Source: Flavobacterium foetidum
Lineage (GTDB): Bacteria > Bacteroidota > Bacteroidia > Flavobacteriales > Flavobacteriaceae
Length of the DNA stretch: 64,000 nt
Direction of reading: 5' to 3'
Assembly (NCBI RefSeq): GCF_004634245.1
Contig: NZ_SJTF01000008.1
Coordinates: 184,479-248,478, forward strand
Below the pieces are notes generated by a model, which was not told the origin of the DNA, made no database searches, and worked only from the letters and a program-made list of their open reading frames with translations. Each line of letters starts with the position of its first letter. Position 1 is the first letter of the stretch. The position numbers and the translations under genes were made by a program. Positions 1 to 9,511 of this stretch are shown here, in pieces.

Positions 1-1365
1 CTGCTGCGTTATTTAAACAATAATGCCGATTTGGAATCTAAAGCCTATTTTCTTCATTTCCTCGCTTTTAATAAGGAGGTTGAAATGCCAGTTCATGATT
101 TTATTGCTCACGGAATGGCTTATAAAAGCGAAGCCGATTTTGAGCAATGGCTTTTAAGCTGTGATGTTTCTTTTTGTTTCTCGGATGTTAGGAAAAAATC
201 ATTGTACGAAGCAGTAGAATTGATTATTTCAAGATTTTTAAACGTTTCGGAAAGAAATGCGTACGTGCAGTTTTTTATGGATATTGTTTTGGAACGTGAT
301 ATTAAAAATCAGGCCGGAATTGCTGATTTTCTGAATTACTGGGAAAAGAATTCTCATAAGTTCAGCATTCCGTCGCCAGAAGGGAACAATGCAGTTCAGA
401 TTATGACCATACATAAGTCAAAGGGATTAGAGTTTCCGGTTGTCATAATGCCGTTTGCAGAAGAGGATTATTCTAGAAAACCAAAAGATAAATTATGGCT
501 TGATGCGGAAGAAGAATCTTTGGGGATTCCAAAAGCCTTGATAGACAACAGTAGTGCGGTGGAAAATTTTGGAGAAAGCGCTTCGGCGATTTTCAATCTT
601 AAGAAACAGGAAGAGCTGCTCGATAATATTAATGTGCTGTATGTTGCCCTTACACGGGCAGAAGAGCAGCTGTATGTGATTTCGCAGGCGATGAAAGAAA
701 GAAAAGACGGTGAGTTGCCCAATAATATGGCGTCTTTTTTTATTAAATACCTAATGCACGAAAAGATATTTGAAACCGAAAAATTAGAATATGAATTTGG
801 AAGCAATACTAGGCTTTCGCAACCAGAAAAAGTTGTCGATACTATAAAAACCATCGAAGCCGTTGAGGAAGTTTTGGATCCAAAGAATATTAAAATTGCG
901 CAACGAGAAGCTTTAATGTGGGGGACGCATCAGCAGGAAGCCATTTCGTATGGTAATATTGTTCATGAGATTCTGGCTTTTGTAAAAGACAAGTCAGATG
1001 TCGATTTGGCGATTGCCAAAGCCATGGAAAACGGGCTCATAACTTTTGACCAAGTTCAAAAAGTAAATCAAACGTTGCTTGAAATTGTAAATCATCCAGA
1101 GTTGATAGATTGCTTTAACGGAAATCTTAAAGTTTTGAATGAACAGACGATTGTACAAAAGGCGGGTAAAATTTTAAAACCTGATCGAATTGTCTTAAAT
1201 CAAAACAAGGAAGCTTTTTTGATCGATTATAAAACTGGTGCCGTAAATCCAAAATACAAACAGCAAATTCAGGAATATCAAGATGCCATTGAGGATTTAG
1301 GATATAAAGTGTTAAAAAGGGCTTTGGTGTATATAGGTACCGATATTGATGTGGTAAATTTGTGA
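1..1365 (+). CDS. AddA/RecB-like UvrD-family helicase-nuclease, C-terminal part (5' end outside window)
   Basis: The frame is open from base 1, so this is the last 454 codons of a longer gene; a TTG at 31 is not a real start. Near residue 136 lies IHKSKGLEFP (UvrD/AddA helicase motif V) and near 213 LYVALTRAEEQL (motif VI). The last third has a PD-(D/E)XK nuclease: GNIVHEI near 318, PDR near 394 and IDYKTG near 408. This order, superfamily 1 helicase then RecB-type nuclease, is that of AddA, which unwinds and resects double-strand breaks for RecA loading. A partner nuclease (AddB-like) lies at 4269-7031, after two unrelated genes. The family assignment is strong. Calling it AddA rather than another RecB-like helicase is inference from the partner. 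Confidence 0.88.
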   Translation: MLRYLNNNADLESKAYFLHFLAFNKEVEMPVHDFIAHGMAYKSEADFEQWLLSCDVSFCFSDVRKKSLYEAVELIISRFLNVSERNAYVQFFMDIVLERDIKNQAGIADFLNYWEKNSHKFSIPSPEGNNAVQIMTIHKSKGLEFPVVIMPFAEEDYSRKPKDKLWLDAEEESLGIPKALIDNSSAVENFGESASAIFNLKKQEELLDNINVLYVALTRAEEQLYVISQAMKERKDGELPNNMASFFIKYLMHEKIFETEKLEYEFGSNTRLSQPEKVVDTIKTIEAVEEVLDPKNIKIAQREALMWGTHQQEAISYGNIVHEILAFVKDKSDVDLAIAKAMENGLITFDQVQKVNQTLLEIVNHPELIDCFNGNLKVLNEQTIVQKAGKILKPDRIVLNQNKEAFLIDYKTGAVNPKYKQQIQEYQDAIEDLGYKVLKRALVYIGTDIDVVNL

Positions 1366-1446
1366 AAAAATTAATCAGAAGTTAAAGAAATAACGAAGCT
1401 TTTTTATGGTTAAGCTGTTAATATTTAACGTTTTAAATGGATAAAA

Positions 1447-2640
1447 ATGTACGGAAAAATTAAAGAGCATCTGCAAAGCGAGTTGCAGGCTATAGAAGAA
1501 AATGGAATTTTTAAAAAAGAACGAATTATTACTTCGCCACAAGGTGCAGAAATAAAAATTTCAACAGGAGAAACGGTTTTGAATTTTTGCGCTAATAATT
1601 ATTTAGGATTGTCCTCGCATCCTGAAGTAATTCAGGCCGCAAAAGATGCTTTAGATTCGCATGGATTCGGAATGTCGTCTGTTCGTTTTATTTGCGGAAC
1701 GCAGGATATTCATAAAACATTAGAAAAGAAGATTGCAGATTTCTATGGTACAGAAGATACTATTCTGTATGCAGCGGCTTTTGATGCAAACGGTGGTGTT
1801 TTTGAGCCTTTGCTTGGAGAGAATGATGCAATCATTTCAGACAGCTTAAATCATGCTTCTATTATTGACGGAGTTCGTTTGTGTAAAGCGGCTCGTTATC
1901 GTTATGAAAATAACAATATGGAAGATTTGGAGCAGCAACTTATAAAAGCAAACGAAGCAGGAACTCGTTTTAAGCTTATCGTAACCGATGGCGTTTTCTC
2001 GATGGACGGATTGGTGGCTCCTCTTGACAAAATATGCGACCTAGCAGATAAATATGATGCCATGGTGATGGTTGACGAATGCCACGCTGCCGGATTTATC
2101 GGGGCGAGTGGAAAAGGAACTTTGGAGGCTAAAAATGTCATGGGTCGTGTTGATATTATTACCGGAACTCTAGGCAAGGCTTTGGGTGGCGCAATGGGTG
2201 GCTATACTACTGCAAAAAAAGAAGTAATCGAGGTTTTACGCCAGCGATCAAGACCATATTTGTTTTCAAATTCATTAGCGCCGGCAATTGTTGGGGCTTC
2301 TATTAAGGTTTTTGAATTGTTGGAAAAAGATACCTCATTGCGAGATACCTTAGAATGGAATACGAACTATTTTAAAGAGGGTATGAAAAAGGCGGGCTTC
2401 GATATCATTGACGGGGACTCAGCAATAGTGCCTGTTATGCTCTATGATGCCAAACTATCACAGGTTATGGCAGACGAACTTCTCAAAAAAGGCATTTATG
2501 TAATCGGTTTCTTCTTTCCTGTTGTTCCTAAGGAAAAAGCTCGAATAAGAGTGCAATTATCTGCAGCTCATACCAAAGAACACTTGGACAAGGCAATAGA
2601 CGCTTTTACAGTTGTCGGTAAAATGTTAAAAGTTATATAA
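1447..2640 (+). CDS. kbl: Glycine C-acetyltransferase (2-amino-3-ketobutyrate CoA ligase)
   Basis: A 397-residue PLP-dependent alpha-oxoamine synthase. It interconverts 2-amino-3-ketobutyrate plus CoA with glycine plus acetyl-CoA, the second step of threonine degradation through threonine dehydrogenase. Seen directly: the N-terminal [14 protein letters not shown] block, DECHAAG at 210-216 (cofactor-ring aspartate) and TLGKALGG with K244 as the probable Schiff-base lysine. Length and the [13 protein letters not shown] N terminus match Kbl better than the AONS (BioF) or ALA synthase relatives. The ATG at 1447 is the only sensible start. No threonine dehydrogenase gene is adjacent, so the partner must lie elsewhere. 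It sits between the addA-like gene and the ompA gene without a visible terminator before it. Confidence 0.93.
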   Translation: MYGKIKEHLQSELQAIEENGIFKKERIITSPQGAEIKISTGETVLNFCANNYLGLSSHPEVIQAAKDALDSHGFGMSSVRFICGTQDIHKTLEKKIADFYGTEDTILYAAAFDANGGVFEPLLGENDAIISDSLNHASIIDGVRLCKAARYRYENNNMEDLEQQLIKANEAGTRFKLIVTDGVFSMDGLVAPLDKICDLADKYDAMVMVDECHAAGFIGASGKGTLEAKNVMGRVDIITGTLGKALGGAMGGYTTAKKEVIEVLRQRSRPYLFSNSLAPAIVGASIKVFELLEKDTSLRDTLEWNTNYFKEGMKKAGFDIIDGDSAIVPVMLYDAKLSQVMADELLKKGIYVIGFFFPVVPKEKARIRVQLSAAHTKEHLDKAIDAFTVVGKMLKVI

Positions 2641-2685
2641 TTACCACATTGGTCAAATTTTTGTAGGTTTTTTTTAACATTTCAT

Positions 2686-2716
2686 TTTGTATTTAAAAAA
2701 TTTGGTGTTACTTTTG
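2686..2716 (+). promoter_or_regulatory. Promoter of the OmpA-type gene (TTTG-N19-TACTTTTG)
   Basis: TTTG at 2686-2689 and TACTTTTG at 2709-2716 are separated by 19 bases. This matches the -33/-7 consensus (TTTG, TAnnTTTG) of the Bacteroidota primary sigma factor. Transcription should start near 2723, giving a leader of about 30 bases rich in A and T, as expected for a highly expressed gene. Confidence 0.75.
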
Positions 2717-2753
2717 CTTGTAATTAACTAAATTGTAATTAAAAAAATTAAGT

Positions 2754-4205
2754 ATGAAACATCTTAACAAACTTTTAGTTGCTGTAATGATGGCGATGGG
2801 TTTAAGCTCTCACGCGCAAGACAGTAACAATCCATGGGCTATCTCTTTTGGAGTTAATGCCGTGGATACAAGAACCAGTTCAGGTTCAGGAAGCGGATTC
2901 TTTGATCAACACTTTTCGCAGCCATTCGCTGTAAAAGACAACTGGAATATTCTTCCTTCTTTATCTTACATTGGAGTGTCTAGATATGTTGGTAGCGGAT
3001 TTTCTGTTGGTTTGCAAGGTTCTGTAAACAAAATTGATAAATTAGTTACTTTCAACCCATCTGCTCCAGGTCACGATGCAAGAGGTAACGTTGTTACTAA
3101 TCCTGGTGACTTGATGTACTACGGAATTGATGCTACTATCAAATACAGCTTCCAAGAATTAATCAAATCTAAAGTGATTGATCCTTCGTTATCTGTTGGT
3201 GGTGGTTACACTTTCTTTGGAGATAACAGTTTCGGAACTGTTAACCCAGGTGCTGGTATCACTTTCTGGTTTACAGACGCTATCGGTCTTGAGTTAGCTA
3301 CAAGATACAAATGGGCTGTAGCTGCTAACGAGGACAAACCTCTTGACAGATCAGTTTTCCAACACACTGCAGGTTTAGTTTTCAAATTCGGAGGTAAAGA
3401 TACTGACGGAGACGGAATCTATGACAAAGATGATGCTTGTCCAGATGTTGCTGGTTTAAAACAATTCAACGGATGTCCTGATACTGACGGTGACGGAATC
3501 GTTGATGCTTCTGACGCTTGTCCAGATGTATTTGGTTTAGCTGCATTAAACGGATGTCCTGATACAGACGGTGATGGAATTGCTGATAAAGATGACGCTT
3601 GTCCAGATGTTGCTGGTTTAGCTGCTTTAAAAGGTTGTCCTGATACTGACGGTGACGGAATCGCTGACAAAGATGACAAATGTCCTACAGTTGCTGGTCC
3701 TAGAGAAAACGGTGGATGTCCAGTATTAGACGCTGATAAAGATGGTGTTGCTGATAAAGATGATGACTGTCCTACAGTTCCAGGTCCTGCAAGCAACAGA
3801 GGTTGTCCTGAAGTAAGTACTCAAGCATTAGAAGATCTTAAAGTTCAAGCTAGAGCTATCTACTTTAACTCAGGTAAAGCTACTTTCAAAACTGGTGACA
3901 AAGAAACTCCAGCTAGATTAGATGCTATTAAAGAAATCCTTAAAAACTATCCAAACGCGAAATTCTCTATCGAAGGACACACAGATAGTACTGGTTCTGC
4001 TAAAGTAAACCAAAAACTTTCTGAAGATAGAGCTGCTGCTGTATTAAATGCTTTAGTTGAAAGAGGTGTTAGTCCAGAAAACTTAGAGTCTAAAGGATTT
4101 GGATCTTCTCAACCAGTTGCTAGCAACAAAACTGCTGCAGGTAAAGCACAAAACAGAAGAACAGAAATTAGACACATTGGTTCTAAATACCAAGGTAAAC
4201 TTTAA
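2754..4205 (+). CDS. OmpA-family outer membrane protein with thrombospondin type 3 repeats
   Basis: A 483-residue protein with a signal peptide ending near residue 21 (SSHAQ). A predicted beta-barrel region runs to about residue 215. Five thrombospondin type 3 repeats follow, of the form DTDGDGIxDxxDxCPDVxG (about 218-360), which are known to bind calcium. Last comes an OmpA-type peptidoglycan-binding domain ([10 protein letters not shown] through NRRTEI). The architecture is that of the abundant Flavobacterium OmpA/P60 proteins that anchor the outer membrane to the wall. Codon choice (GGT, GCT, AAC, AGA) is much more biased than in the nuclease genes on either side, which suggests very high expression. 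It has its own promoter and a strong terminator, so it is a separate transcription unit inside the addA-addB interval. Confidence 0.93.
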   Translation: MKHLNKLLVAVMMAMGLSSHAQDSNNPWAISFGVNAVDTRTSSGSGSGFFDQHFSQPFAVKDNWNILPSLSYIGVSRYVGSGFSVGLQGSVNKIDKLVTFNPSAPGHDARGNVVTNPGDLMYYGIDATIKYSFQELIKSKVIDPSLSVGGGYTFFGDNSFGTVNPGAGITFWFTDAIGLELATRYKWAVAANEDKPLDRSVFQHTAGLVFKFGGKDTDGDGIYDKDDACPDVAGLKQFNGCPDTDGDGIVDASDACPDVFGLAALNGCPDTDGDGIADKDDACPDVAGLAALKGCPDTDGDGIADKDDKCPTVAGPRENGGCPVLDADKDGVADKDDDCPTVPGPASNRGCPEVSTQALEDLKVQARAIYFNSGKATFKTGDKETPARLDAIKEILKNYPNAKFSIEGHTDSTGSAKVNQKLSEDRAAAVLNALVERGVSPENLESKGFGSSQPVASNKTAAGKAQNRRTEIRHIGSKYQGKL

Positions 4206-4226
4206 TTTACTTTCTAAATAAATACT

Positions 4227-4257
4227 AAAAGCCATTCTTAATTGAATGGCTTTTTTT
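4227..4257 (+). terminator. Rho-independent terminator after ompA
   Basis: The stem GCCATTC (4231-4237) pairs with GAATGGC (4244-4250), is preceded by AAAA and followed by seven T. It decides the start of the next gene: a longer frame from a TTG at 4242 begins inside the hairpin and is rejected. Confidence 0.9.
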
Positions 4258-4268
4258 ATTTTTATCCT

Positions 4269-7031
4269 ATGGTAAATACTTCTTTCATAGAAAAAATAGC
4301 AACTGTTGTAATTCGCGATTATGCAGAAAAACTGCCGGAAACAACTATAATTCTGCCAAACAAAAGAGCGAAGGTTTTTTTGATTGAGGCTTTGAAAAAG
4401 GAAACCGAAAAGACAATTCTTTCTCCTGAAATTATTAGTATTGAGGATTTCGTTCAGGATGTTGCCGGAATTCGTGCGGTAGATTCTATCGAGCTTTTGT
4501 TTGAATTTTATGAAGTGTATTTGTCTGTTACGGATAAGCAAAATCAGCAGTCTTTTGAACTGTTTGCCAATTGGGCCAAAACCTTGTTGCAGGATTTTAA
4601 TGAAATCGATCGCTACCTTTTAGACTCTTCTCATGTGTTCTCTTATCTTGATGCTATTGAGGTGCTTAAAAGATGGAATCTTGAACCAGAAAATAAAACC
4701 AAACTGGTAGATAGTTATTTTGATTTTTGGAAAATAGTTCCGTTGTACTATGAGTCTCTTTATAATCATTTGTTGAATAAGTCTATCGGATATCAAGGTT
4801 TGATTTATCGACAGGCAGTCAACAATCTGAATCATTTTTCTAACACCATTGGGAATCGTCATTTTGTATTTGCGGGGTTTAATGCCTTAAATGCCGCCGA
4901 GGAAAAAATTGTGCAACACCTGCTTGCGCTTGAACAAGCTAGAATTTATTGGGATGCAGACCAAACATTTTTAAATGATCCGTATCACGATGCGGGGCTT
5001 TTTTTAAGGCGTTTTAAGGCTTCATGGAAGCATTATAAAGCAAATCCGTTTGAATGGATTGTTGATGACTTTTCGAAAGAGAAGAATATTAGTGTTATTG
5101 GAACGCCCAAAACAATTGGGCAGGCTAAGATTGCTGGCAGTATAATCGAAAAAATAATTAGGGAACATCCCGATACATCACTCGATAAGGTGGCGGTTGT
5201 TTTAGGAGAAGAAAATCTCTTGGTTCCTATTCTGTATTCGCTTCCTGCTTCTGTAGGGCCGCTTAATATTACAATGGGTTACTCTGGGAAAAATAATCCG
5301 TCTCAAATTCTTGTTTCCAAGCTTTTTAAAATGCATACTAATGCGCTTTCCAGAAAAGGAGACAGCTACGTTTTTTATTATAAAGATGTTTTGGATGTTC
5401 TGACGCATCCTTTAGTTGAGCCTTATTGCGGAGCCACTGGCTTGGTTCGTATTATTAAGGAAAACAATTACACGTTTATTACGCATAATAAGGTTTTAGA
5501 ATTAAACCCGCATCACTCTGTTTTGTTTAATTTGTTGTTTAAAAAATGGGACTGTGGCTCGCTTGCTGTATTGGAGGGCATTTCTGAGCTTCTGGTTAAA
5601 ATTAAGGAGAATTTTAACAATGATAATGAAGAAGAAAAAATAGCAAAAACGTTTGTGTACGGCGTTTACAAAGTCGTAAATCAGCTCATAAATTATTATT
5701 CTAAGCATCATCATATAGACAACATCAATACGCTTCATGCAGTTTACAAGCAGATTATAGACCTGGCAGAAGTTTCTTTTGAAGGAGAGCCTTTAAGAGG
5801 GCTTCAGATTATGGGGGTTTTAGAAAGCCGTGTGTTGGATTTTGAAACGGTGATTGTCACTTCTGTGAATGAAGGAAAGTTTCCTGCTGGGAAATCGCAG
5901 AATTCTTTTATTCCTTATGATGTTAAAAAAGAACTTGAGTTGCCGACTTATAAAGAAAAAGACGCTATTTACACTTACCATTTTTATCATTTGCTGCAGC
6001 GTGCAAAAAATATTTATTTGATTTATAATACAGAAAATGAAGGATTAGACGCCGGTGAGCGCAGTCGTTTTATTACGCAGCTGGAAGTTGAAAAACAACG
6101 AGCACATAATCTGACTTTTGATGTGTATAATCCTGTTGTGCCTGCAGATGCTTACCGTCCGATGGTTGTTCCGAAGTCTGAATTGGTAATTGAACGCTTG
6201 AAAGAGATTGCAAATACAGGATTTTCTCCATCGGCGATGACAAGCTATATACGAAATCCGATTGAGTTTTATTTTCAGAAAATATTGCGAATTCGAGAAG
6301 TTGAAGAGGTTGAGGAAAATATAGCGTTAAACACTTTGGGAACCATAATTCATGAGACCTTAAAAGAGCTTTATACACCTTTTGTCGGAAAATTTATTTC
6401 TGTGGAGGATCTTTCAAACTGTTTTAAGCTTTTGGATAGTGAAGTCTTAAAACAATTCAAACTCGTTTATAGGGAAGGCGAAATTAAGAAAGGGCGAAAT
6501 CTTTTGGCTTTCGAGGTGGCAAAAAGAAACGTTTCTAATTTTCTTAAAATGGAAATGGAATCTTTGAAAAACGACGATGCGATAAAAATTATTGCTTTGG
6601 AACAAACTTTTGAACGCTGGTTTAGTCACCCAAAACTGCCTTTTCCGGTTTTGATTAAAGGAAATGTCGATCGAATTGAGGAACGTAACGGAAAAATACG
6701 AATTATAGATTATAAGACAGGAAAAGTTGAGAAAACAAACGTAGTGCTAAAATCATGGAACGGATTGACTCAAGAGCTTAAAAATGACAAAATAATTCAA
6801 GTTCTTGCCTATGCGTTTATGTATGAAAAACATGCTGGAAATTTGCCGATAGAAGTTGGGATTGTTTCTTTTAAAAATCTGAAATCAGGTTTCCTTCCTT
6901 TTGGATTTAAGCCTGAAAAAGAATTGAATATGGTCGTGACTTCAGAAATGTTAGATTATTACCTAGATGAAATAGCATCTTTATTAAGTGAGATTTTCGA
7001 TATCGACATTCCGTTTGAAGAGAAAATTTAA
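4269..7031 (+). CDS. AddB-like PD-(D/E)XK nuclease/inactivated helicase subunit
   Basis: A 920-residue protein, the likely partner of the AddA-like helicase at the start of the window. The N-terminal two thirds resemble a helicase-like scaffold (TTIILPNKRAK, then VAVVLGEENLLVPILYSLP, then the VTSVNEGKFPAGKSQNSFIP block). The C-terminal nuclease has SYIRNPIEFYF near 657, GTIIHETL near 690, GNVDRIEE near 797 and IIDYKTGK near 812. In Bacillus AddB and Cas4 the first of these blocks carries a cysteine that, with three at the C terminus, holds an iron-sulfur cluster. Here that position is Asn and the C-terminal region has no cysteines, so no cluster is expected. The ATG at 4269 is chosen because an earlier TTG lies in a terminator. 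Confidence 0.85.
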   Translation: MVNTSFIEKIATVVIRDYAEKLPETTIILPNKRAKVFLIEALKKETEKTILSPEIISIEDFVQDVAGIRAVDSIELLFEFYEVYLSVTDKQNQQSFELFANWAKTLLQDFNEIDRYLLDSSHVFSYLDAIEVLKRWNLEPENKTKLVDSYFDFWKIVPLYYESLYNHLLNKSIGYQGLIYRQAVNNLNHFSNTIGNRHFVFAGFNALNAAEEKIVQHLLALEQARIYWDADQTFLNDPYHDAGLFLRRFKASWKHYKANPFEWIVDDFSKEKNISVIGTPKTIGQAKIAGSIIEKIIREHPDTSLDKVAVVLGEENLLVPILYSLPASVGPLNITMGYSGKNNPSQILVSKLFKMHTNALSRKGDSYVFYYKDVLDVLTHPLVEPYCGATGLVRIIKENNYTFITHNKVLELNPHHSVLFNLLFKKWDCGSLAVLEGISELLVKIKENFNNDNEEEKIAKTFVYGVYKVVNQLINYYSKHHHIDNINTLHAVYKQIIDLAEVSFEGEPLRGLQIMGVLESRVLDFETVIVTSVNEGKFPAGKSQNSFIPYDVKKELELPTYKEKDAIYTYHFYHLLQRAKNIYLIYNTENEGLDAGERSRFITQLEVEKQRAHNLTFDVYNPVVPADAYRPMVVPKSELVIERLKEIANTGFSPSAMTSYIRNPIEFYFQKILRIREVEEVEENIALNTLGTIIHETLKELYTPFVGKFISVEDLSNCFKLLDSEVLKQFKLVYREGEIKKGRNLLAFEVAKRNVSNFLKMEMESLKNDDAIKIIALEQTFERWFSHPKLPFPVLIKGNVDRIEERNGKIRIIDYKTGKVEKTNVVLKSWNGLTQELKNDKIIQVLAYAFMYEKHAGNLPIEVGIVSFKNLKSGFLPFGFKPEKELNMVVTSEMLDYYLDEIASLLSEIFDIDIPFEEKI

Positions 7032-7445
7032 ACAAAACCAAATATTTAGTTAAGCGAATTTCAATCAAATTAAAAAGTTATTGGTTTCAATGTCAGTGAG
7101 TTTGACTTTAATTTTGATTTCAAGACATTTTTTTAAAACGGCCGATAAACAAAATGGAGATTTTATTTACAAAAGCTGTTTAAATGCGATACTGCAAAAT
7201 TTGAGGTATAATTTTTCGCTTTAAGAATTATCTGATTTTTTGATAAAAAAAATAGATTAGGTGATTCTGAGCTATGAAAATATAATTATTTGAACTCAAA
7301 AACGGATGGCACAGCAATTAAAATTAAAATAAACAAAGTTTGAATGGCTTTGCGGTTACAGATTGGATCGGCTCTACGAACTTTTGATGGCCTCACAAAT
7401 GGAATAACTTGTTGTAAGTTTGTTTTTTAAGTATTTGAAAATCAA
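7032..7445. other. Non-coding stretch after the addB-like gene
   Basis: About 410 AT-rich bases with frequent stops in all frames. I see no tRNA, hairpin or convincing small gene. It could contain decayed coding sequence, but nothing recognisable remains. Confidence 0.4.
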
Positions 7446-7484
7446 TAAAAAAGCCGATAATCTTAATGAATATCGGCTTTTTTT
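7446..7484. terminator. Bidirectional terminator
   Basis: GCCGATA (7453-7459) pairs with TATCGGC (7471-7477), with A-runs before and seven T after. It can end transcription arriving from the plus strand and serve the 47-codon minus-strand gene just downstream. Confidence 0.8.
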
Positions 7485-7493
7485 ATACCTTTT

Positions 7494-7637
7494 TTAGCTG
7501 AATATTTTTTTAAAGAAACCCTTTTTTGGAGCCGCTTCTGGATTGGAATTGTTGATAATTCCGTTCTCAATTCTAAATCTTCTAAACTTCATCAGCTTGA
7601 CATTTAAGTCAAAACGCAATTCATCTACTGTTTTCAT
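7494..7637 (-). CDS. Small basic protein of 47 residues, unknown function
   Basis: Reading the minus strand from ATG at 7637 gives 47 codons and TAA at 7494-7496. The protein starts MKTVDELRFDLNVKLMKFRR, then RFRIENGIINNSN, and ends KKGFFKKIFS. It is basic, with an amphipathic front half and no membrane segment. Support for a real gene: a TAATTTTG -7 box on the minus strand (7653-7660) just upstream, a terminator immediately downstream at 7446-7484, and an otherwise empty interval. I do not recognise a family. The strongest test is conservation of the reading frame in related genomes. Confidence 0.55.
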   Translation of the reverse strand: MKTVDELRFDLNVKLMKFRRFRIENGIINNSNPEAAPKKGFFKKIFS

Positions 7638-7923
7638 TTGGAAATTTTTTTGCAAAATTAGAGAAAATCTTTCTTGAAATGAAACGAAACCTGAATGTTA
7701 ATTTTAGAATTGAATTTTATGAATCTATTTGTTATGATTTTGATAATATTTGTTTTTTCTGTTAATTTTTTTTGCAGATTTTATTTTAAAGAAGAGCTTT
7801 ATTTGTGCTCTAAATAAAAGTATGTCAAGTGATTGCAGAGCGCCGTTTTTTTAACAAGTGTTTATCGGACAATTGTTTTTATTAAAATAACTTTGACCAA
7901 CTTAAAAATGTTAAAAGAAGGTT

Positions 7924-8244
7924 ATGATTGATTTAAACACGTTGGTAGAGGAGACGGGAGCAGAATCTGGATTAAGTTTTAATATTGACGGTATTTTATT
8001 AGAATCTGTCAATCTAGAATATGATGGGAATGTGGCTGCTATGATTGGAATGATTTTGAAGATGTGTCTTGAAATGTCGGAAGATGTAAATAATGGCGAT
8101 CTTAGACAAGTTATGATAAAAAATAATGACGGAATTGTGGTGGCAAATAAAGATCAAGACGATAATTGCATTGCGCTACTTTCTAAAGATACTAGTAAAA
8201 TGGGCCTTTTGCTTCGCAGAATGGATACCGTTTTCAATAATTAA
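7924..8244 (+). CDS. Roadblock/LC7-like small protein A
   Basis: A 106-residue soluble acidic protein. A hydrophobic strand ending GILLESVNLEYDG is followed by an amphipathic helix (NVAAMIGMILKMCLEMSEDV). Then come two strands (LRQVMIKNNDGIVVANKD, DNCIALLSKD) and a closing helix (MGLLLRRMDTVF). This strand-helix-strand-strand-helix order is that of roadblock/LC7 proteins, which include MglB-type GTPase regulators. The family call comes from the pattern and is not certain. A TAACTTTG -7 box at 7888-7895 precedes the gene. The next gene starts 18 bases after the stop and is of similar size, so the two are probably co-transcribed and may form a heterodimer. No Ras-like GTPase is nearby. Confidence 0.65.
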   Translation: MIDLNTLVEETGAESGLSFNIDGILLESVNLEYDGNVAAMIGMILKMCLEMSEDVNNGDLRQVMIKNNDGIVVANKDQDDNCIALLSKDTSKMGLLLRRMDTVFNN

Positions 8245-8262
8245 TTTAAACCAAATTTTTAC

Positions 8263-8637
8263 ATGTCAGATTTTTTACAAAACTTTCAAAACGATCTAAA
8301 AGAAAATATTAACGGATTTATTGCTGTTTCGGTTACAGAAGTTGAAACAGGAATGGCTTATTGCTCTTTGACTGTTGATCCGGATTTTGACCCGGAATTG
8401 GCTTCTGCTTACAACTTAGAAGTTGTAAAAGCTAAAATGAATGCGATTAAGGCTTTAGGATTGAATCAAAAAATCAACGATATTTTAATTTCATTAAGCG
8501 ATCAGTTGCATATTATTGATGTGTCTGATGATGGCAGATATTTTATCTACTTAGCGGTAGATGCTACAAAAGCGAATTTAGGGTTGACAAGAGCTACTTT
8601 GTCTAAATACAAAAAAGATATTACTTCGAAGTTATAA
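8263..8637 (+). CDS. Roadblock/LC7-like small protein B
   Basis: A 124-residue soluble protein beginning MSDFLQNFQNDLKENINGF. It continues with a strand (FIAVSVTEVETGMAYCSLTV), a long helix (YNLEVVKAKMNAIKALGL), two further strands (DILISLSDQLHIIDVS, GRYFIYLAVD) and a last helix (LGLTRATLSKYKKDI). The layout parallels the preceding gene and roadblock/LC7 proteins in general, although sequence motifs are weak. Eighteen bases separate it from the upstream stop, and a terminator lies at 8661-8698, so the pair forms a compact two-gene unit. The function is unknown. A role as a GTPase-regulatory or scaffold dimer is inference. Confidence 0.6.
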   Translation: MSDFLQNFQNDLKENINGFIAVSVTEVETGMAYCSLTVDPDFDPELASAYNLEVVKAKMNAIKALGLNQKINDILISLSDQLHIIDVSDDGRYFIYLAVDATKANLGLTRATLSKYKKDITSKL

Positions 8638-8660
8638 CAATATTTGCCCCCAAGAATGAG

Positions 8661-8698
8661 AAAAAGGCTGTTTCAGGATTATTTGAAATGGCCTTTTT
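8661..8698. terminator. Terminator after the roadblock-like pair
   Basis: AAAAAGGC and TTTCA pair with TGAAA and GCCTTTTT across a short loop. The T-run lies on the plus strand and an A-run on the left side, so it may also serve the convergent hydrolase gene. Confidence 0.7.
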
Positions 8699-8716
8699 CG
8701 ATTTTAATACTTTCGT

Positions 8717-9493
8717 TTATTCAAAGAATCTTGATAAGACCGACTTAAGTTCTTCCTTGTTTTCGATATGGCTCATGTGTCCGTCATCAAAAGAAACCAA
8801 TTCGGCGGTTGTGTCTTTTATTTGCCCAATAGTTTCATCGTAGTTTAAGACTGGGTCTTTTTTCCCTAAAATCAACAGAATCGGAAACAAATTTCTGCGA
8901 ACCAGTTCTTCTCTGTCTTTTCTGATTTTCATGCCTTCTAATGAAGCGACAATTCCTTGAAGTGGCGTCTTAAGAGCTTCGGATTTTGTTTTTTCGATTT
9001 CTTCAGCCAAACGTGTTCTGTTGTTTTCGCTAAAAAGATTCGCTACAGCCAAGCTTACAAAACTAGCGTAGTTTTGTTTTACTGCTTTTATCGCGCGAGT
9101 TCGGTTTAGCTTTTTTTCTTCGCTGTCTTCTTTCGAGGTGGAGTTTAGTAAAACTATCTTTTGGATTTTTTCTGGATGCAATTCGGCGAAAGCCAGAGCT
9201 ACGTAGCCTCCCATGGAATGTCCGAGAATTATTGCTTTCTCGATTTTTAGATGTTCTAAAACTTGATTGACAGCATTGGCATTTTCTTCCATTTCATGTA
9301 CATATCCTAAACATTCAGATTCGCCATGCCCCAGTAAATCGATTGTTACAACACGATATTTTTCTGAAAATAGAGTAACGTATTCTGTCCACATCTTTTT
9401 GTTTTCAAGAAAGCCGTGAAGTAAAACAATGGTCTTTCCTTTTCCGGTATCGGAATAGGATATTTTTGTGTTTTTGTAAAAAGTCTGATTCAA
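8717..9493 (-). CDS. Alpha/beta hydrolase fold protein
   Basis: A cytoplasmic alpha/beta hydrolase of about 258 residues. Visible motifs: the LLHGFLENKKMW oxyanion loop, the nucleophile elbow GHSMGG (Ser near residue 93), the acid in LGKKDPVLNY and the base in DDGHMSHIENKEEL. It resembles the MenH/carboxylesterase-like group, but the substrate cannot be read from sequence. No ATG is available at the front. A TTG at 9514 lies inside a TATTTTTG promoter box (9512-9519), so I prefer the next TTG, at 9493. The start remains uncertain by about seven codons. The sigma-factor gene upstream on the same strand ends 28 bases before this start. Confidence 0.8.
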   Translation of the reverse strand: MNQTFYKNTKISYSDTGKGKTIVLLHGFLENKKMWTEYVTLFSEKYRVVTIDLLGHGESECLGYVHEMEENANAVNQVLEHLKIEKAIILGHSMGGYVALAFAELHPEKIQKIVLLNSTSKEDSEEKKLNRTRAIKAVKQNYASFVSLAVANLFSENNRTRLAEEIEKTKSEALKTPLQGIVASLEGMKIRKDREELVRRNLFPILLILGKKDPVLNYDETIGQIKDTTAELVSFDDGHMSHIENKEELKSVLSRFFE

Positions 9494-9511
9494 AATGGAT
9501 AATTTATATAA

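Noticed and set aside
3419..3796. Long minus-strand frame opposite the OmpA gene
   Set aside because: It is an antisense shadow of the thrombospondin type 3 repeats and shows only their repetitive codon pattern.
4242..4268. Upstream TTG start for the AddB-like gene
   Set aside because: The nine extra codons lie inside the ompA terminator hairpin.
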